Below, piece after piece: positions 1 through 9,316 of a DNA stretch of 64,000 nt (positions are counted from its first letter, which is position 1; each line of letters begins with the position of its first letter). Both the position numbers and the translations under genes were made by a program. Source of the DNA: Gymnothorax reevesii. Taxonomy: Eukaryota > Chordata > Actinopteri > Anguilliformes > Muraenidae. A model generated the notes under the pieces. That model ran no database searches and was not told the origin of the DNA. It worked only from the letters and a program-made list of their open reading frames with translations. The stretch covers positions 9,568,395 to 9,632,394 of the forward strand of contig CM056584.1 of NCBI GenBank assembly GCA_029721435.1, given 5' to 3'.

Positions 1-161
1 CTATGATGGGAGTATGGGATCAGATGGCATTTCAGCTAAACCCTGCTTGTGTAAAATGGAAATTGAGAGACGTTAATGTTTGAATACTAATGCTAACATG
101 CTAATGCTAGCAATCTAATGTGAGTGCTAATATCTGGTCATTTTCATACTGTACGTGTCCT
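1..161 (+). repeat. 161-bp monomer defining the numbering frame
   Basis: The first complete monomer; it defines the phase used here. Landmarks in monomer coordinates, taken from the common form: ctatgatg head at 1-8; tggcatttcagc near 25-36; tgacg at 68-72 (CpG 1 at 71-72); two 14-bp subrepeats at 84-97 and 98-111; GCTAGC palindrome at 106-111 (CpG 2 at 111-112); tggtcattttcata near 135-147; tacgtg at 152-157 (CpG 3 at 154-155). This copy is atypical in two ways: it has gctaaaccc instead of gcttaaccc, and it joins M15-like gagagacg to M18-like gaatactaatgc, so it may be a recombinant monomer. Confidence 0.95.
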
Positions 162-322
162 CTATGATGGGAGTATGGGATCAGATGGCATTTCAGCTTA
201 ACCCTGCTTGTGTAAAATAAAAATTGAGTGACGTTAATTTTTGAATGCTAATGCTAACATGCTAATGCTAGCGATCTAATGTGAGTTCTAATATCTGGTC
301 ATTTTCATACTATACGTGTCCT

Positions 323-2845
323 CTATGATGTTAATAGGAGATCAGATGGCATTTCAGCTTAACCCTTCTTTTGTAAAATGGAAATTGAGTGACATTAATG
401 TTTTAATACTAATGCTAGCATGCTAATGCTAGCGATCTAATGTGGGTGCTAATATCTGGTCATTTTCATACTGTACGTGTCCTCTATGATGAGAGTATGG
501 GATCAGATGGCATTTCAGCTAAACCCTGCTTGTGTAAAATGGAAATTGAGTGACGTTAATGTTTGAATACTAATGCTAACATGCTAATGCTAGCAATCTA
601 ATGTGAGTGCTAATATCTGGTCATTTTCATACTGTACGTGTCCTCTATGATGGGAGTATGGGATCAGATGGCATTTCAGCTAAACCCTGCTTGTGTAAAA
701 TGGAAATTGAGTGATGTTAATGTTTGAATGCTAATGCTAACATGCTAATGCTAGCGATCTAATGTGAGTTCTAATATCTGGTCATTTTCATACTGTAAGT
801 GTCGTCTATGATGTTAGTATGAGATCAGATGGCATTTCTCCTTCACCCTTCTTGTATTATGAGCAAATTGAGTAATGTTAATGTTTCAATGCTAATTCTA
901 ACATGCTGATGCTAACATGCTAATGCTAGCGATCTAATGTGAGTGCTAATAGTTGGTCATTTTCATACTGTACGTGTCCTCTATGATGTTAATTGGAGAT
1001 CAGATGGCATTTCAGCTTAACCCTTCTTGTATAATAAAAAAATTGAGTAATGTTAATGCTTAAATGCTAATGCTAACATGCTAATGCTAGCGATGTAATG
1101 TGACTTCTAATATCTGGTCATTTTCATACTATACGTGTCCACTATAATGTTAATAGGAGATCAGATGGCATTTCAGCTTAACCCGTCTTGTGTAAAATGG
1201 AAATTGAGTGACATTAATGTTTTAATACTAATGCTAACATGCTAATGCTAGCGATCTAATGTGAGTGCTAATATCTGGTCATTTTCATACTGTACGTGTC
1301 CTCTATGATGGGAGTATTGGATCAGATGGAATTTCAGCTTAACCCTGCTTGTGTAAAATAAAAATTGAGTGACGTTAATGTTTGAATGCTAATGCTAACA
1401 TGCTAATGCTAGCGATCTAAGGTGAGTGCTAATATCTGGTCATTTTCATACTGTAAGTGTCCTCTATGATGTTAGTATGAGATCAGATGGCATTTCTCCT
1501 TCACCCTTCTCGTATTATAAGCAAATTGAGTAATGTTAATGTTTCAATGCTAATGCTAACATGCTGATTCTAACATGCTAATGCTAGCAATCTAATGTGA
1601 GTGCTAATACCTGGTCATTTTCATACTGTACATGTCTTCTATGATGGGAGTATGGGATCAGATGGCATTTCAGCTTAACCCTGCTTGTGTAAAATGGAAA
1701 TTGAGTGACGTTATTATTTGAATGCTAATGCTAACATGCTAATGCTAGCGATCTAATGTGAGTGCTAATACCTGGTCATTTTCATACTGTACATGTCCTC
1801 TATGATGGGAGTATGAGATCAGATGGCTTTTCAGCTTAACCCTGCTTGTGTAAAATGGAAATTTAATGACGTTCATGTTTGAATGCTAATGCTAACATGC
1901 TAATGCTAGCGATCTAATGTGAGTGCTAATATCTGGTCATTTTCATACTATACGTGTCCTCTATGATGTTAATAGGAGATCAGATGGCATTTCAGCTTAA
2001 CCCTTCTTGTGTAAAATGGAAATTGAGTGATGTTAATGTTTAAATGCTAATGCTAACATGCTGATGCTAGCGCTTTAATGTGAGTGCTAATATCTGGTCA
2101 TTTTCATACTGTACATGTCCTCTATGATTGGAATATGGGATCAGATGGCATTTCAGCATAACCCTGTTTGTGTAAAATGGAAATTGAGAGACGTTAATGT
2201 TTAAATGCTAAAGCTAACATACTAATGCTAGCTATCTAATGTGAGTGCTAATATCTGGTCATTTTCATACTGTACGTGTCCTCTATGATGTTAATAGGAG
2301 ATCAGATGGCATTTCAGCTTAACCCTTCTTGTATAATAAAAAAATTGAGTAATGTTAATGTTTAAATGCTAATGCTAACATGCTAATGCTAGCGATCTAA
2401 TGGGAGTTCTAATATCTGGTCATTTTCATACTATACGTGTCCTCTATGATGTTAATAGGAGATCAGATGGCATTTCAGCTTAACCCTTCTTTTGTAAAAT
2501 GGAAATTGAGTGACATTAATGTTTTAATACTAATGCTAGAATGCTAATGCTAGCGATCTAATGTGGGTGCTAATATCTGGTCATTTTCATACTGTACGTG
2601 TCCTCTATGATGGGAGTATGGGATCAGATGGCATTTCAGCTTAACCCTGCTTGTGTAAAATGGAAATTGAGTGACGTTAATGTTTGAATACTAATGCTAA
2701 CATGCTAATGCTAGCAATCTAATGTGAGTGCTAATACCTGGTCATTTTCATACTGTACATGCCTTCTATGATGGGAGTATGGGATCAGACGGCATTTCAG
2801 CTTAACCTTGCTTGTGTAAAATGGAAATTGAGTGACGTTAATGTT
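323..2845 (+). repeat. Segmental duplicate of 17,626-20,148 (offset 17,303 bp)
   Basis: Shared rare variants fall at a constant offset of 17,303 bp: gtcgtctatg (803 and 18,106), gctaattcta (891 and 18,194), atgtgacttc (1,098 and 18,401), ctaaggtg (1,417 and 18,720). The offset equals 106 monomers with 17 expansions and one 1-bp deletion. The match begins at an M17 monomer and fades inside an M6-type monomer. Base 1-322 does not match at this offset. Confidence 0.85.
806..980 (+). repeat. Representative 175-bp monomer with a third 14-bp subrepeat
   Basis: 175 bp instead of 161 bp. Where ordinary monomers have atgctaatgctaac then atgctaatgctagc, this class has a third 14-mer, atgctgatgctaac, between them. 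Nearly all 175-bp monomers belong to one subfamily with ctccttcaccc in place of cagcttaaccc, followed by tattat(a/g)agcaaattg. I count 59 monomers of that subfamily, of which 57 carry the extra 14-mer (those starting near 11,438 and 12,243 do not). Four further 175-bp monomers, near 43.0, 52.6, 56.4 and 60.0 kb, are hybrids with a different first half. Confidence 0.93.
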
Positions 2846-3745
2846 TGAATGCTAATGCTAACATGCTAATGCTAGCGATCTAATGTGAGTGCTAATATCT
2901 GGTCATTTTCATTCTACACATGTCCTCTATGATGTTCATAGGAGATCAGATGGCATTTCAGCTTAACCCTTCTTGTTTAAAATGGAAATTGAGTTATGTT
3001 AATGTTTAAATGCTAATGCTAACATGTTAATGCTAGCGCTCTAATGTGAATGCTAATATGTGGTCAGTTTTATACTGTACGTGTCCTCTATGATGTTAAT
3101 AGGAGATCAGATGGCATTTCAGCTTAACCCTGCTTGTGTAAAATGGAAATTTAGTGACGTTAATGTTTGAATGCTAATGCTATCATGCTAATGCTAGCGA
3201 TCTAATGTGAGTGCTAATATCTGGTCATTTTCATACTGTAAGTGTCCTCTATGATGTTAGTATGAGATCAGATGGCATTTCTCCTTCACCCTTCTTGTAT
3301 TATAAGCAAATTGAGTAATGTTAATGTTTCAATGCTAATGCTAACATGCTGATGCTAACATGCTAATGCTAGCAATCTAATGTGAGTGCTAATACCTGGT
3401 CATTTTCATACTGTACATGTCTTCTATGATGGGAGTATGGGATCAGATGGCATTTCAGCTTAATCCTGCTTGTGTAAAATGGAAATTGAGTGACGTTAAT
3501 ATTTGAATGCTAATGCTAACATGCTAATGCTAGCGATCTAATGTGAGTGCTAATACCTGGTCATTTTCATACTGTACATGTCCTCTATGATGGGAGTATG
3601 AGATCAGATGGCTTTTCAGCTTAACCCTGCTTGTGTAAAATGGAAATTTAATGACGTTCATGTTTGAATACTAATGCTAACATGCTAATGCTAGCAATCT
3701 AATGTGAGTGCTAATATCTGGTCATTTTCATACTGTACGTGTCCT

Positions 3746-3906
3746 CTATGATGGGAGTATGGGATCAGATGGCATTTCAGCTTAACCCTGCTTGTGTAAA
3801 ATAGAAATTAAGTGATGTTAATGTTTGAATGCTAATGCTAACATGCTAATGCTAGCGATCTAATGTGAGTTCTAATATCTGGTCATTTTCATACTGTAAG
3901 TGTCCT
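3746..3906 (+). repeat. Monomer subtype M1
   Basis: Head gggagtatggg. Diagnostic atagaaattaag replaces atggaaattgag, with gatgtt at CpG 1, gttctaat in the distal part and a gtaagtg end. Other copies begin at 6,685, 9,800, 15,330, 17,948, 23,506 and 57,752, among others. Confidence 0.85.
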
Positions 3907-4081
3907 CTATGATGTTAGTATGAGATCAGATGGCATTTCTCCTTCACCCTTCTTGTATTATGAGCAAATTGAGTCATGTTAATGTTTCAATGCTAATGCT
4001 AACATGCTGATGCTAACATGCTAATGCTAGCGATCTAATGTGAGTGCTAATAGTTAGTCATTTTCATACTGTACGTGTCCT
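3907..4081 (+). repeat. Monomer subtype M2 (175 bp)
   Basis: Head gttagtatgag, ctccttcaccc block, tattatgagcaaattg, and three 14-bp subrepeats. It ends with a distinctive gtgctaatagtt before (a/g)gtcatttt. It normally follows M1 and precedes M3. Confidence 0.85.
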
Positions 4082-4242
4082 CTATGATGTTAATTGGAGA
4101 TCAGATGGCATTTCAGCTTAACCCTTCTTGTATAATAAAAAAATTGAGTAATGTTAATGTTTAAATGCTAATGCTAACATGCTAATGCTAGCGATCTAAT
4201 GTGAGTTCTAATATCTGGTCATTTTCATACTATACGTGTCCT
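4082..4242 (+). repeat. Monomer subtype M3
   Basis: Head gttaattggag and a cttcttgtataataa segment followed by an A-tract, giving seven consecutive A and an AATAAA hexamer. Further marks are taatgtt, tttaaatgc, gttctaat and an actatacgtg end. It differs from M16 mainly in the head (aattggag against aataggag). Confidence 0.85.
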
Positions 4243-4403
4243 CTATAATGTTAATAGGAGATCAGATGGCATTTCAGCTTAACCCTTCTTGTGTAAAATG
4301 AAAATTGAGTGACATTAATGTTTTAATACAAATGCTAACATGCTAATGCTAGCGATCTAATGTGAGTGCTAATATCTGGTCATTTTCATACTGTAAGTGT
4401 CCT
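4243..4403 (+). repeat. Monomer subtype M4
   Basis: Starts ctataatg rather than ctatgatg. Diagnostic aaaatgaaaattg, gacatt at CpG 1 and ttttaatacaaatgc (a T-to-A change in the first subrepeat region). It ends gtaagtg. Confidence 0.85.
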
Positions 4404-4577
4404 CTATGATGTTAGTATGAGATCAGATGGCATTTCTCCTTCACCCTTCTTGTATTATAAGCAATTGAGTAATGTTAATGTTTCAATGCTAATGCTAACA
4501 TGCTGATGCTAACATGCTAATGCTAGCAATCTAATGTAAGTGCTAATACCTGGTCATTTTCATACTGTACATGTCTT
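4404..4577 (+). repeat. Monomer subtype M5 (175-bp class, here 174 bp)
   Basis: ctccttcaccc subfamily with tataagc, three 14-bp subrepeats, gcaatc at CpG 2, acctgg and a tacatgtcttc end. This copy has lost one A near 4,461 (gcaattgag), a deletion I saw nowhere else. Confidence 0.85.
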
Positions 4578-4738
4578 CTATGATGGGAGTATGGGATCAG
4601 ACGGCATTTCAGCTTAACCTTGCTTGTGTAAAATGGAAATTGAGTGACGTTAATGTTTTAATGCTAATGCTAACATGCTAATGCTAGTGATCTAATGTGA
4701 GTGCTAATACCTGGTCATTTTCATACTGTACATGTCCT
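4578..4738 (+). repeat. Monomer subtype M6
   Basis: The easiest subtype to recognise: cagacgg instead of cagatgg, together with aaccttgc, ttttaatgc, agtgatc at CpG 2, acctgg and tacatg at CpG 3. Further copies lie near 7,854, 10,633, 20,069, 26,446, 28,552, 41,641, 51,247 and 58,585. Confidence 0.88.
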
Positions 4739-4899
4739 CTATGATGGGAGTATGAGATCAGATGGCTTTTCAGCTTAACCCTGCTTGTGTAAAATGGAAA
4801 TTGAGTGACGTTAATGTTTGAATGCTAATGCTAACATGCTAATGCTAGCGATCTAATGTGAGTTCTAATATCTGGTCATTTTCATACCATACATGTCCT
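4739..4899 (+). repeat. Monomer subtype M7
   Basis: gagtatgag head, ggcttttcagc (T for A), an otherwise ordinary gagtgacg centre, gttctaat, and a distinctive cataccatac end that leads into M8. Confidence 0.85.
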
Positions 4900-5060
4900 T
4901 TATGATGTTAATAGGAGATCAGATGGCATTTCAGCTTAACCCTGCTTGTGTACAATGGAAATTTAGTGACGTTAATGTTTGAATGCTAATGCTAACATGC
5001 TAATGCTAGCGATCTAATGTGAGTGCTAATATCTGGTCATTTTCATTCTACACGTGTCCT
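4900..5060 (+). repeat. Monomer subtype M8
   Basis: Starts tttatg. gtgtacaatgg replaces gtgtaaaatgg, followed by aaatttagtg. It ends cattctacacgtg, which makes a CACGTG palindrome that most other subtypes lack. I used this subtype to measure HOR spacing: successive M8 copies are 20, 17, 16, 42, 26, 13, 13, 26, 26, 10, 18, 10, 36, 13, 10, 22, 13 and 10 monomers apart. Confidence 0.88.
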
Positions 5061-5221
5061 CTATGATGTTCATAGGAGATCAGATGGCATTTCAGCTTAA
5101 CCCTTCTTGTTTAAAATGGAAATTGAGTTATGTTAATGTTTAAATGCTAATGCTAACATGTTAATGCTAGCGCTCTAATGTGAATGCTAATATGTGGTCA
5201 TTTTTATACTGTACGTGTCCT
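5061..5221 (+). repeat. Monomer subtype M9
   Basis: Head gttcatagg, gtttaaaatgg, gagttatg, gcgctctaatgtgaatgc, atgtgg and tttttatac. In the left part of the window the second subrepeat reads acatgttaatgc; from about 20.6 kb on it is mostly acatgctaatgc. Confidence 0.87.
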
Positions 5222-5382
5222 CTATGATGTTAATAGGAGATCAGATGGCATTTCAGCTTAACCCTGCTTGTGTAAAATGGAAATTTAGTGACGTTAATGT
5301 TTGAATGCTAATGCTATCATGCTAATGCTAGCGATCTAATGTGAGTGCTAATATCTGGTCATTTTCATACTGTAAGTGTCCT
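5222..5382 (+). repeat. Monomer subtype M10
   Basis: gttaataggag head, ccctgc, aaatttagtgacg, gctatcatgc (in the left half) or gctaacatgc (right half), and a gtaagtg end. Two copies, near 27.1 and 29.2 kb, have lost one A (gtaaatgg). Confidence 0.85.
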
Positions 5383-5557
5383 CTATGATGTTAGTATGAG
5401 ATCAGATGGCATTTCTCCTTCACCCTTCTTGTATTATAAGCAAATTGAGTAATGTTAATGTTTCAATGCTAATGCTAACATGCTGATGCTAACATGCTAA
5501 TGCTAGCAATCTAATGTGAGTGCTAATACCTGGTCATTTTCATACTGTACATGTCTT
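5383..5557 (+). repeat. Monomer subtype M11 (175 bp)
   Basis: Second tataagc member of the ctccttcaccc subfamily in the unit. Sequence alone hardly separates it from M5; position (M10 before, M12 after) does. The copy near 11,438 lacks the third 14-mer. Confidence 0.83.
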
Positions 5558-5718
5558 CTATGATGAAAGTATGGGATCAGATGGCATTTCAGCTTAACCC
5601 TGCTTGTGTAAAATGGAAATTGAGTGACGTTAATATTTTAATGCTAATGCTAACATGCTAATGCTAGCGATCTAATGTGAGTGCTAATACCTGGTCATTT
5701 TCATACTGTACATGTCCT
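5558..5718 (+). repeat. Monomer subtype M12
   Basis: gagtatggg head (here with a private gatgaaag), gacgttaatattt instead of gacgttaatgttt, acctgg and a tacatg end. A derived form with gttattattt dominates parts of 19-31 kb. Confidence 0.84.
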
Positions 5719-5879
5719 CTATGATGGGAGTATGAGATCAGATGGCTTTTCAGCTTAACCCTGCTTGTGTAAAATGGAAATTTAATGACGTTAATGTTTG
5801 AATGCTAATGCTAACATGCTAATGCTAGCGATCTAATGTGAGTGCTAATATCTGGTCATTTTCATACTATACGTGTCCT
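5719..5879 (+). repeat. Monomer subtype M13
   Basis: gagtatgag and ggcttttcagc as in M7, but aaatttaatgacg in the centre and an actatacgtg end. Most copies elsewhere have gttcatg where this one has gttaatg. Copies near 21.2 and 29.7 kb read aaccttaaccc. Confidence 0.85.
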
Positions 5880-6040
5880 CTATGATGTTAATAGGAGATC
5901 AGATGGCATTTCAGCTTAACCCTTCTTGTGTAAAATGGAAATTGAGTGATGTTAATGTTTAAATGCTAATGCTAACAGGCTGATGCTAGCGCTCTAATGT
6001 GAGTGCTAATATCTGGTCATTTTCATACTGTACGTGTCCT
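5880..6040 (+). repeat. Monomer subtype M14
   Basis: gttaataggag head, gagtgatg, tttaaatgc, then acaggctgatgc: the second subrepeat carries the G typical of the extra 14-mer of the long class, although the monomer stays 161 bp. gcgctc follows at CpG 2. Right of 19 kb the form is acatgctgatgc. Confidence 0.85.
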
Positions 6041-6201
6041 CTATGATGGGAATATGGGATCAGATGGCATTTCAGCATAACCCTGTTTGTGTAAAATGGA
6101 AATTGAGAGACGTTAATGTTTAAATGCTAAAGCTAACATGCTAATGCTAGCGATCTAATGTGAGTGCTTATATCTGGTCATTTTTATACTGTCCGTGTCC
6201 T
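6041..6201 (+). repeat. Monomer subtype M15
   Basis: gggaatatggg head, cagcataaccctg, gagagacg, ctaaagc (A for T in the first subrepeat), gtgcttatatc and gtccgtg. A doubled M15-like pair with a ctattatggg second member recurs at about 40.3, 49.9 and 57.3 kb. Confidence 0.86.
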
Positions 6202-6362
6202 CTATGATGTTAATAGGAGATCAGATGGCATTTCAGCTTAACCCTTCTTGTATAATAAAAAAATTGAGTAATGTTAATGTTTAAATGCTAATGCTAACAT
6301 GCTAATGCTAGCGATCTAATGTGAGTTCTAATATCTGGTCATTTTCATACTATACGTGTCCT
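6202..6362 (+). repeat. Monomer subtype M16
   Basis: Close relative of M3 (same ataataa plus A-tract segment) but with the aataggag head. The pair suggests an older internal duplication inside the 18-mer. Confidence 0.83.
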
Positions 6363-6523
6363 CTATGATGTTAATAGGAGATCAGATGGCATTTCAGCTT
6401 AACCCTTCTTTTGTAAAATGGAAATTGAGTGACATTAATGTTTTAATACTAATGCTAGCATGCTAATGCTAGCGATCTAATGTGGGTGCTAATATCCGGT
6501 CATTTTCATACTGTACGTGTCCT
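6363..6523 (+). repeat. Monomer subtype M17
   Basis: cttcttttgtaaaatgg, gacatt at CpG 1, tactaatgctagcatgc and gtgggtgc. The change of aac to agc gives a second GCTAGC and a 10-bp palindrome, tagcatgcta. Other copies include 323, 2,441, 9,478, 15,008 and 54,670. Confidence 0.86.
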
Positions 6524-6684
6524 CTATGATGGGAGTATGGGATCAGATGGCATTTCAGCTTAACCCTGCTTGTGTAAAATGGAAATTGAGTGACGTTAAT
6601 GTTTGAATACTAATGCTAACATGCTAATGCTAGCAATCTAATGTGAGTGCTAATATCTGGTCATTTTCATACTGTACGTGTCCT
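6524..6684 (+). repeat. Monomer subtype M18
   Basis: gggagtatggg head, ordinary centre, tttgaatactaatgc, gcaatc at CpG 2 and a gtacgtg end. In 13-monomer units it is fused at its distal end to M5-type sequence (acctgg, tacatgtcttc) and is followed directly by M6. Confidence 0.86.
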
Positions 6685-6845
6685 CTATGATGGGAGTATG
6701 GGATCAGATGGCTTTTCAGCTTAACCCTGCTTGTGTAAAATAGAAATTAAGTGATGTTAATGTTTGAATGCTAATGCTAACATGCTAATGCTAGCGATCT
6801 AATGTGAGTTCTAATATCTGGTCATTTTCATACTGTAAGTGTCCT

Positions 6846-7678
6846 CTATGATGTTAGTATGAGATCAGATGGCATTTCTCCTTCACCCTTCTTGTATTAT
6901 GAGCAAATTGAGTCATGTTAATGTTTCAATGCTAATGCTAACATGCTGATGCTAACATGCTAATGCTAGCAATCTAATGTGAGTGCTAATATCTGGTCAT
7001 TTTCATACTGTACGTGTCCTCTATGATGGGAGTATGGGATCAGATGGCATTTCAGCTTAACCCTGCTTGTGTAAAATGGAAATTGAGTGACGTTAATGTT
7101 TGAATACTAATGCTAACATGCTAATGCTAGCGATCTAATGTGAGTGCTAATAGTTAGTCATTTTCATACTGTACGTGTCCTCTATGATGTTAATTGGAGA
7201 TCAGATGGCATTTCAGCTTAACCCTTCTTGTATAATAAAAAAATTGAGTAATGTTAATGTTTAAATGCTAATGCTAACATGCTAATGCTAGCGATCTAAT
7301 GTGAGTTCTAATATCTGGTCATTTTCATACTATACGTGTCCTCTATAATGTTAATAGGAGATCAGATGGCATTTCTCCTTCACCCTTCTTGTATTATAAG
7401 CAAATTGAGTAATGTTAATGTTTCAATGCTAATGCTAACATGCTGATGCTAACATGCTAATGCTAGCAATCTAATGTGAGTGCTAATATCTGGTCATTTT
7501 CATACTGTACGTGTCCTCTATGATGGGAGTATGGGATCAGATGGCATTTCAGCTTAACCCTTCTTGTGTAAAATGAAAATTGAGTGACATTAATGTTTTA
7601 ATACAAATGCTAACATGCTAATGCTAGCGATCTAATGTGAGTGCTAATATCTGGTCATTTTCATACTGTAAGTGTCCT
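6846..7678 (+). repeat. Expanded junction region with hybrid monomers
   Basis: After M1-M2 the order breaks. An M18-like monomer (7,021) is followed by M3 (7,182), a hybrid with an M4 head and ctccttcaccc body (7,343, 175 bp), and a hybrid with an M18 head and M4 body (7,518), before M5-M8 resume at 7,679. The result is a 20-monomer spacing between M8 copies instead of 18. Heads and bodies of different subtypes joined within one monomer point to out-of-register recombination. Confidence 0.75.
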
Positions 7679-9155
7679 CTATGATGTTAGTATGAGATCA
7701 GATGGCATTTCTCCTTCACCCTTCTTGTATTATAAGCAAATTGAGTAATGTTAATGTTTCAATGCTAATGCTAACATGCTGATGCTAACATGCTAATGCT
7801 AGCAATCTAATGTGAGTGCTAATACCTGGTCATTTTCATACTGTACATGTCTTCTATGATGGGAGTATGGGATCAGACGGCATTTCAGCTTAACCTTGCT
7901 TGTGTAAAATGGAAATTGAGTGACGTTAATGTTTTAATGCTAATGCTAACATGCTAATGCTAGTGATCTAATGTGAGTGCTAATACCTGGTCATTTTCAT
8001 ACTGTACATGTCCTCTATGATGGGAGTATGAGATCAGATGGCTTTTCAGCTTAACCCTGCTTGTGTAAAATGGAAATTGAGTGACGTTAATGTTTGAATG
8101 CTAATGCTAACATGCTAATGCTAGCGATCTAATGTGAGTTCTAATATCTGGTCATTTTCATACCATACATGTCCTTTATGATGTTAATAGGAGATCAGAT
8201 GGCATTTCAGCTTAACCCTGCTTGTGTACAATGGAAATTTAGTGACGTTAATGTTTGAATGCTAATGCTAACATGCTAATGCTAGCGATCTAATGTGAGT
8301 GCTAATATCTGGTCATTTTCATTCTACACGTGTCCTCTATGATGTTCATAGGAGATCAGATGGCATTTCAGCTTAACCCTTCTTGTTTAAAATGGAAATT
8401 GAGTTATGTTAATGTTTAAATGCTAATGCTAACATGTTAATGCTAGCGCTCTAATGTGAATGCTAATATGTGGTCATTTTTATACTGTACGTGTCCTCTA
8501 TGATGTTAATAGGAGATCAGATGGCATTTCAGCTTAACCCTGCTTGTGTAAAATGGAAATTTAGTGACGTTAATGTCTGAATGCTAATGCTATCATGCTA
8601 ATGCTAGCGATCTAATGTGAGTGCTAATATCTGGTCATTTTCATACTGTAAGTGTCCTCTATGATGTTAGTATGAGATCAGATGGCATTTCTCCTTCACC
8701 CTTCTTGTATTATAAGCAAATTGAGTAATGTTAATGTTTCAATGCTAATGCTAACATGCTGATGCTAACATGCTAATGCTAGCAATCTAATGTGAGTGCT
8801 AATACCTGGTCATTTTCATACTGTACATGTCTTCTATGATGGGAGTATGGGATCAGATGGCATTTCAGCTTAACCCTGCTTGTGTAAAATGGAAATTGAG
8901 TGACGTTAATATTTTAATGCTAATGCTAACATGCTAATGCTAGCGATCTAATGTGAGTGCTAATACCTGGTCATTTTCATACTGTACATGTCCTCTATGA
9001 TGGGAGTATGAGATCAGATGGCTTTTCAGCTTAACCCTGCTTGTGTAAAATGGAAATTTAATGACGTTCATGTTTGAATGCTAATGCTAACATGCTAATG
9101 CTAGCGATCTAATGTGAGTGCTAATATCTGGTCATTTTCATACTATACGTGTCCT

Positions 9156-9316
9156 CTATGATGTTAATAGGAGATCAGATGGCATTTCAGCATAACCCTG
9201 TTTGTGTAAAATGGAAATTGAGAGACGTTAATGTTTAAATGCTAAAGCTAACATGCTAATGCTAGCGATCTAATGTGAGTGCTTATATCTGGTCATTTTT
9301 ATACTGTCCGTGTCCT
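9156..9316 (+). repeat. Hybrid monomer, M14 head joined to M15 body
   Basis: Starts with the gttaataggag head expected for M14 but continues cagcataaccctg, gagagacg and ctaaagc of M15. One monomer is missing overall, so the local M8-to-M8 spacing is 17 (2,779 bp). It reads as a one-monomer deletion by crossover between neighbours. Confidence 0.78.

Larger units (their letters stand above)
3746..6684 (+). repeat. Canonical 18-monomer higher-order repeat unit (M1-M18)
   Basis: Eighteen consecutive monomers, each with its own diagnostic variants, after which the first type returns at 6,685. The length is 2,939 bp: 18 x 161, plus three 14-bp expansions (M2, M5, M11), minus one base lost near 4,461. 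The same order of subtypes, whole or with blocks missing or doubled, can be followed through most of the window, so this is the best template for naming monomers. The M14-M18-M1-M3 order recurs, for example, at about 14.5-15.8 kb. The start at M1 is arbitrary because the array is periodic. Confidence 0.88.

Noticed and set aside
4082..4242. AATAAA polyadenylation signal in M3 and M16 monomers
   Set aside because: It is part of an A-tract variant shared by dozens of monomers, with no gene or transcript structure upstream.
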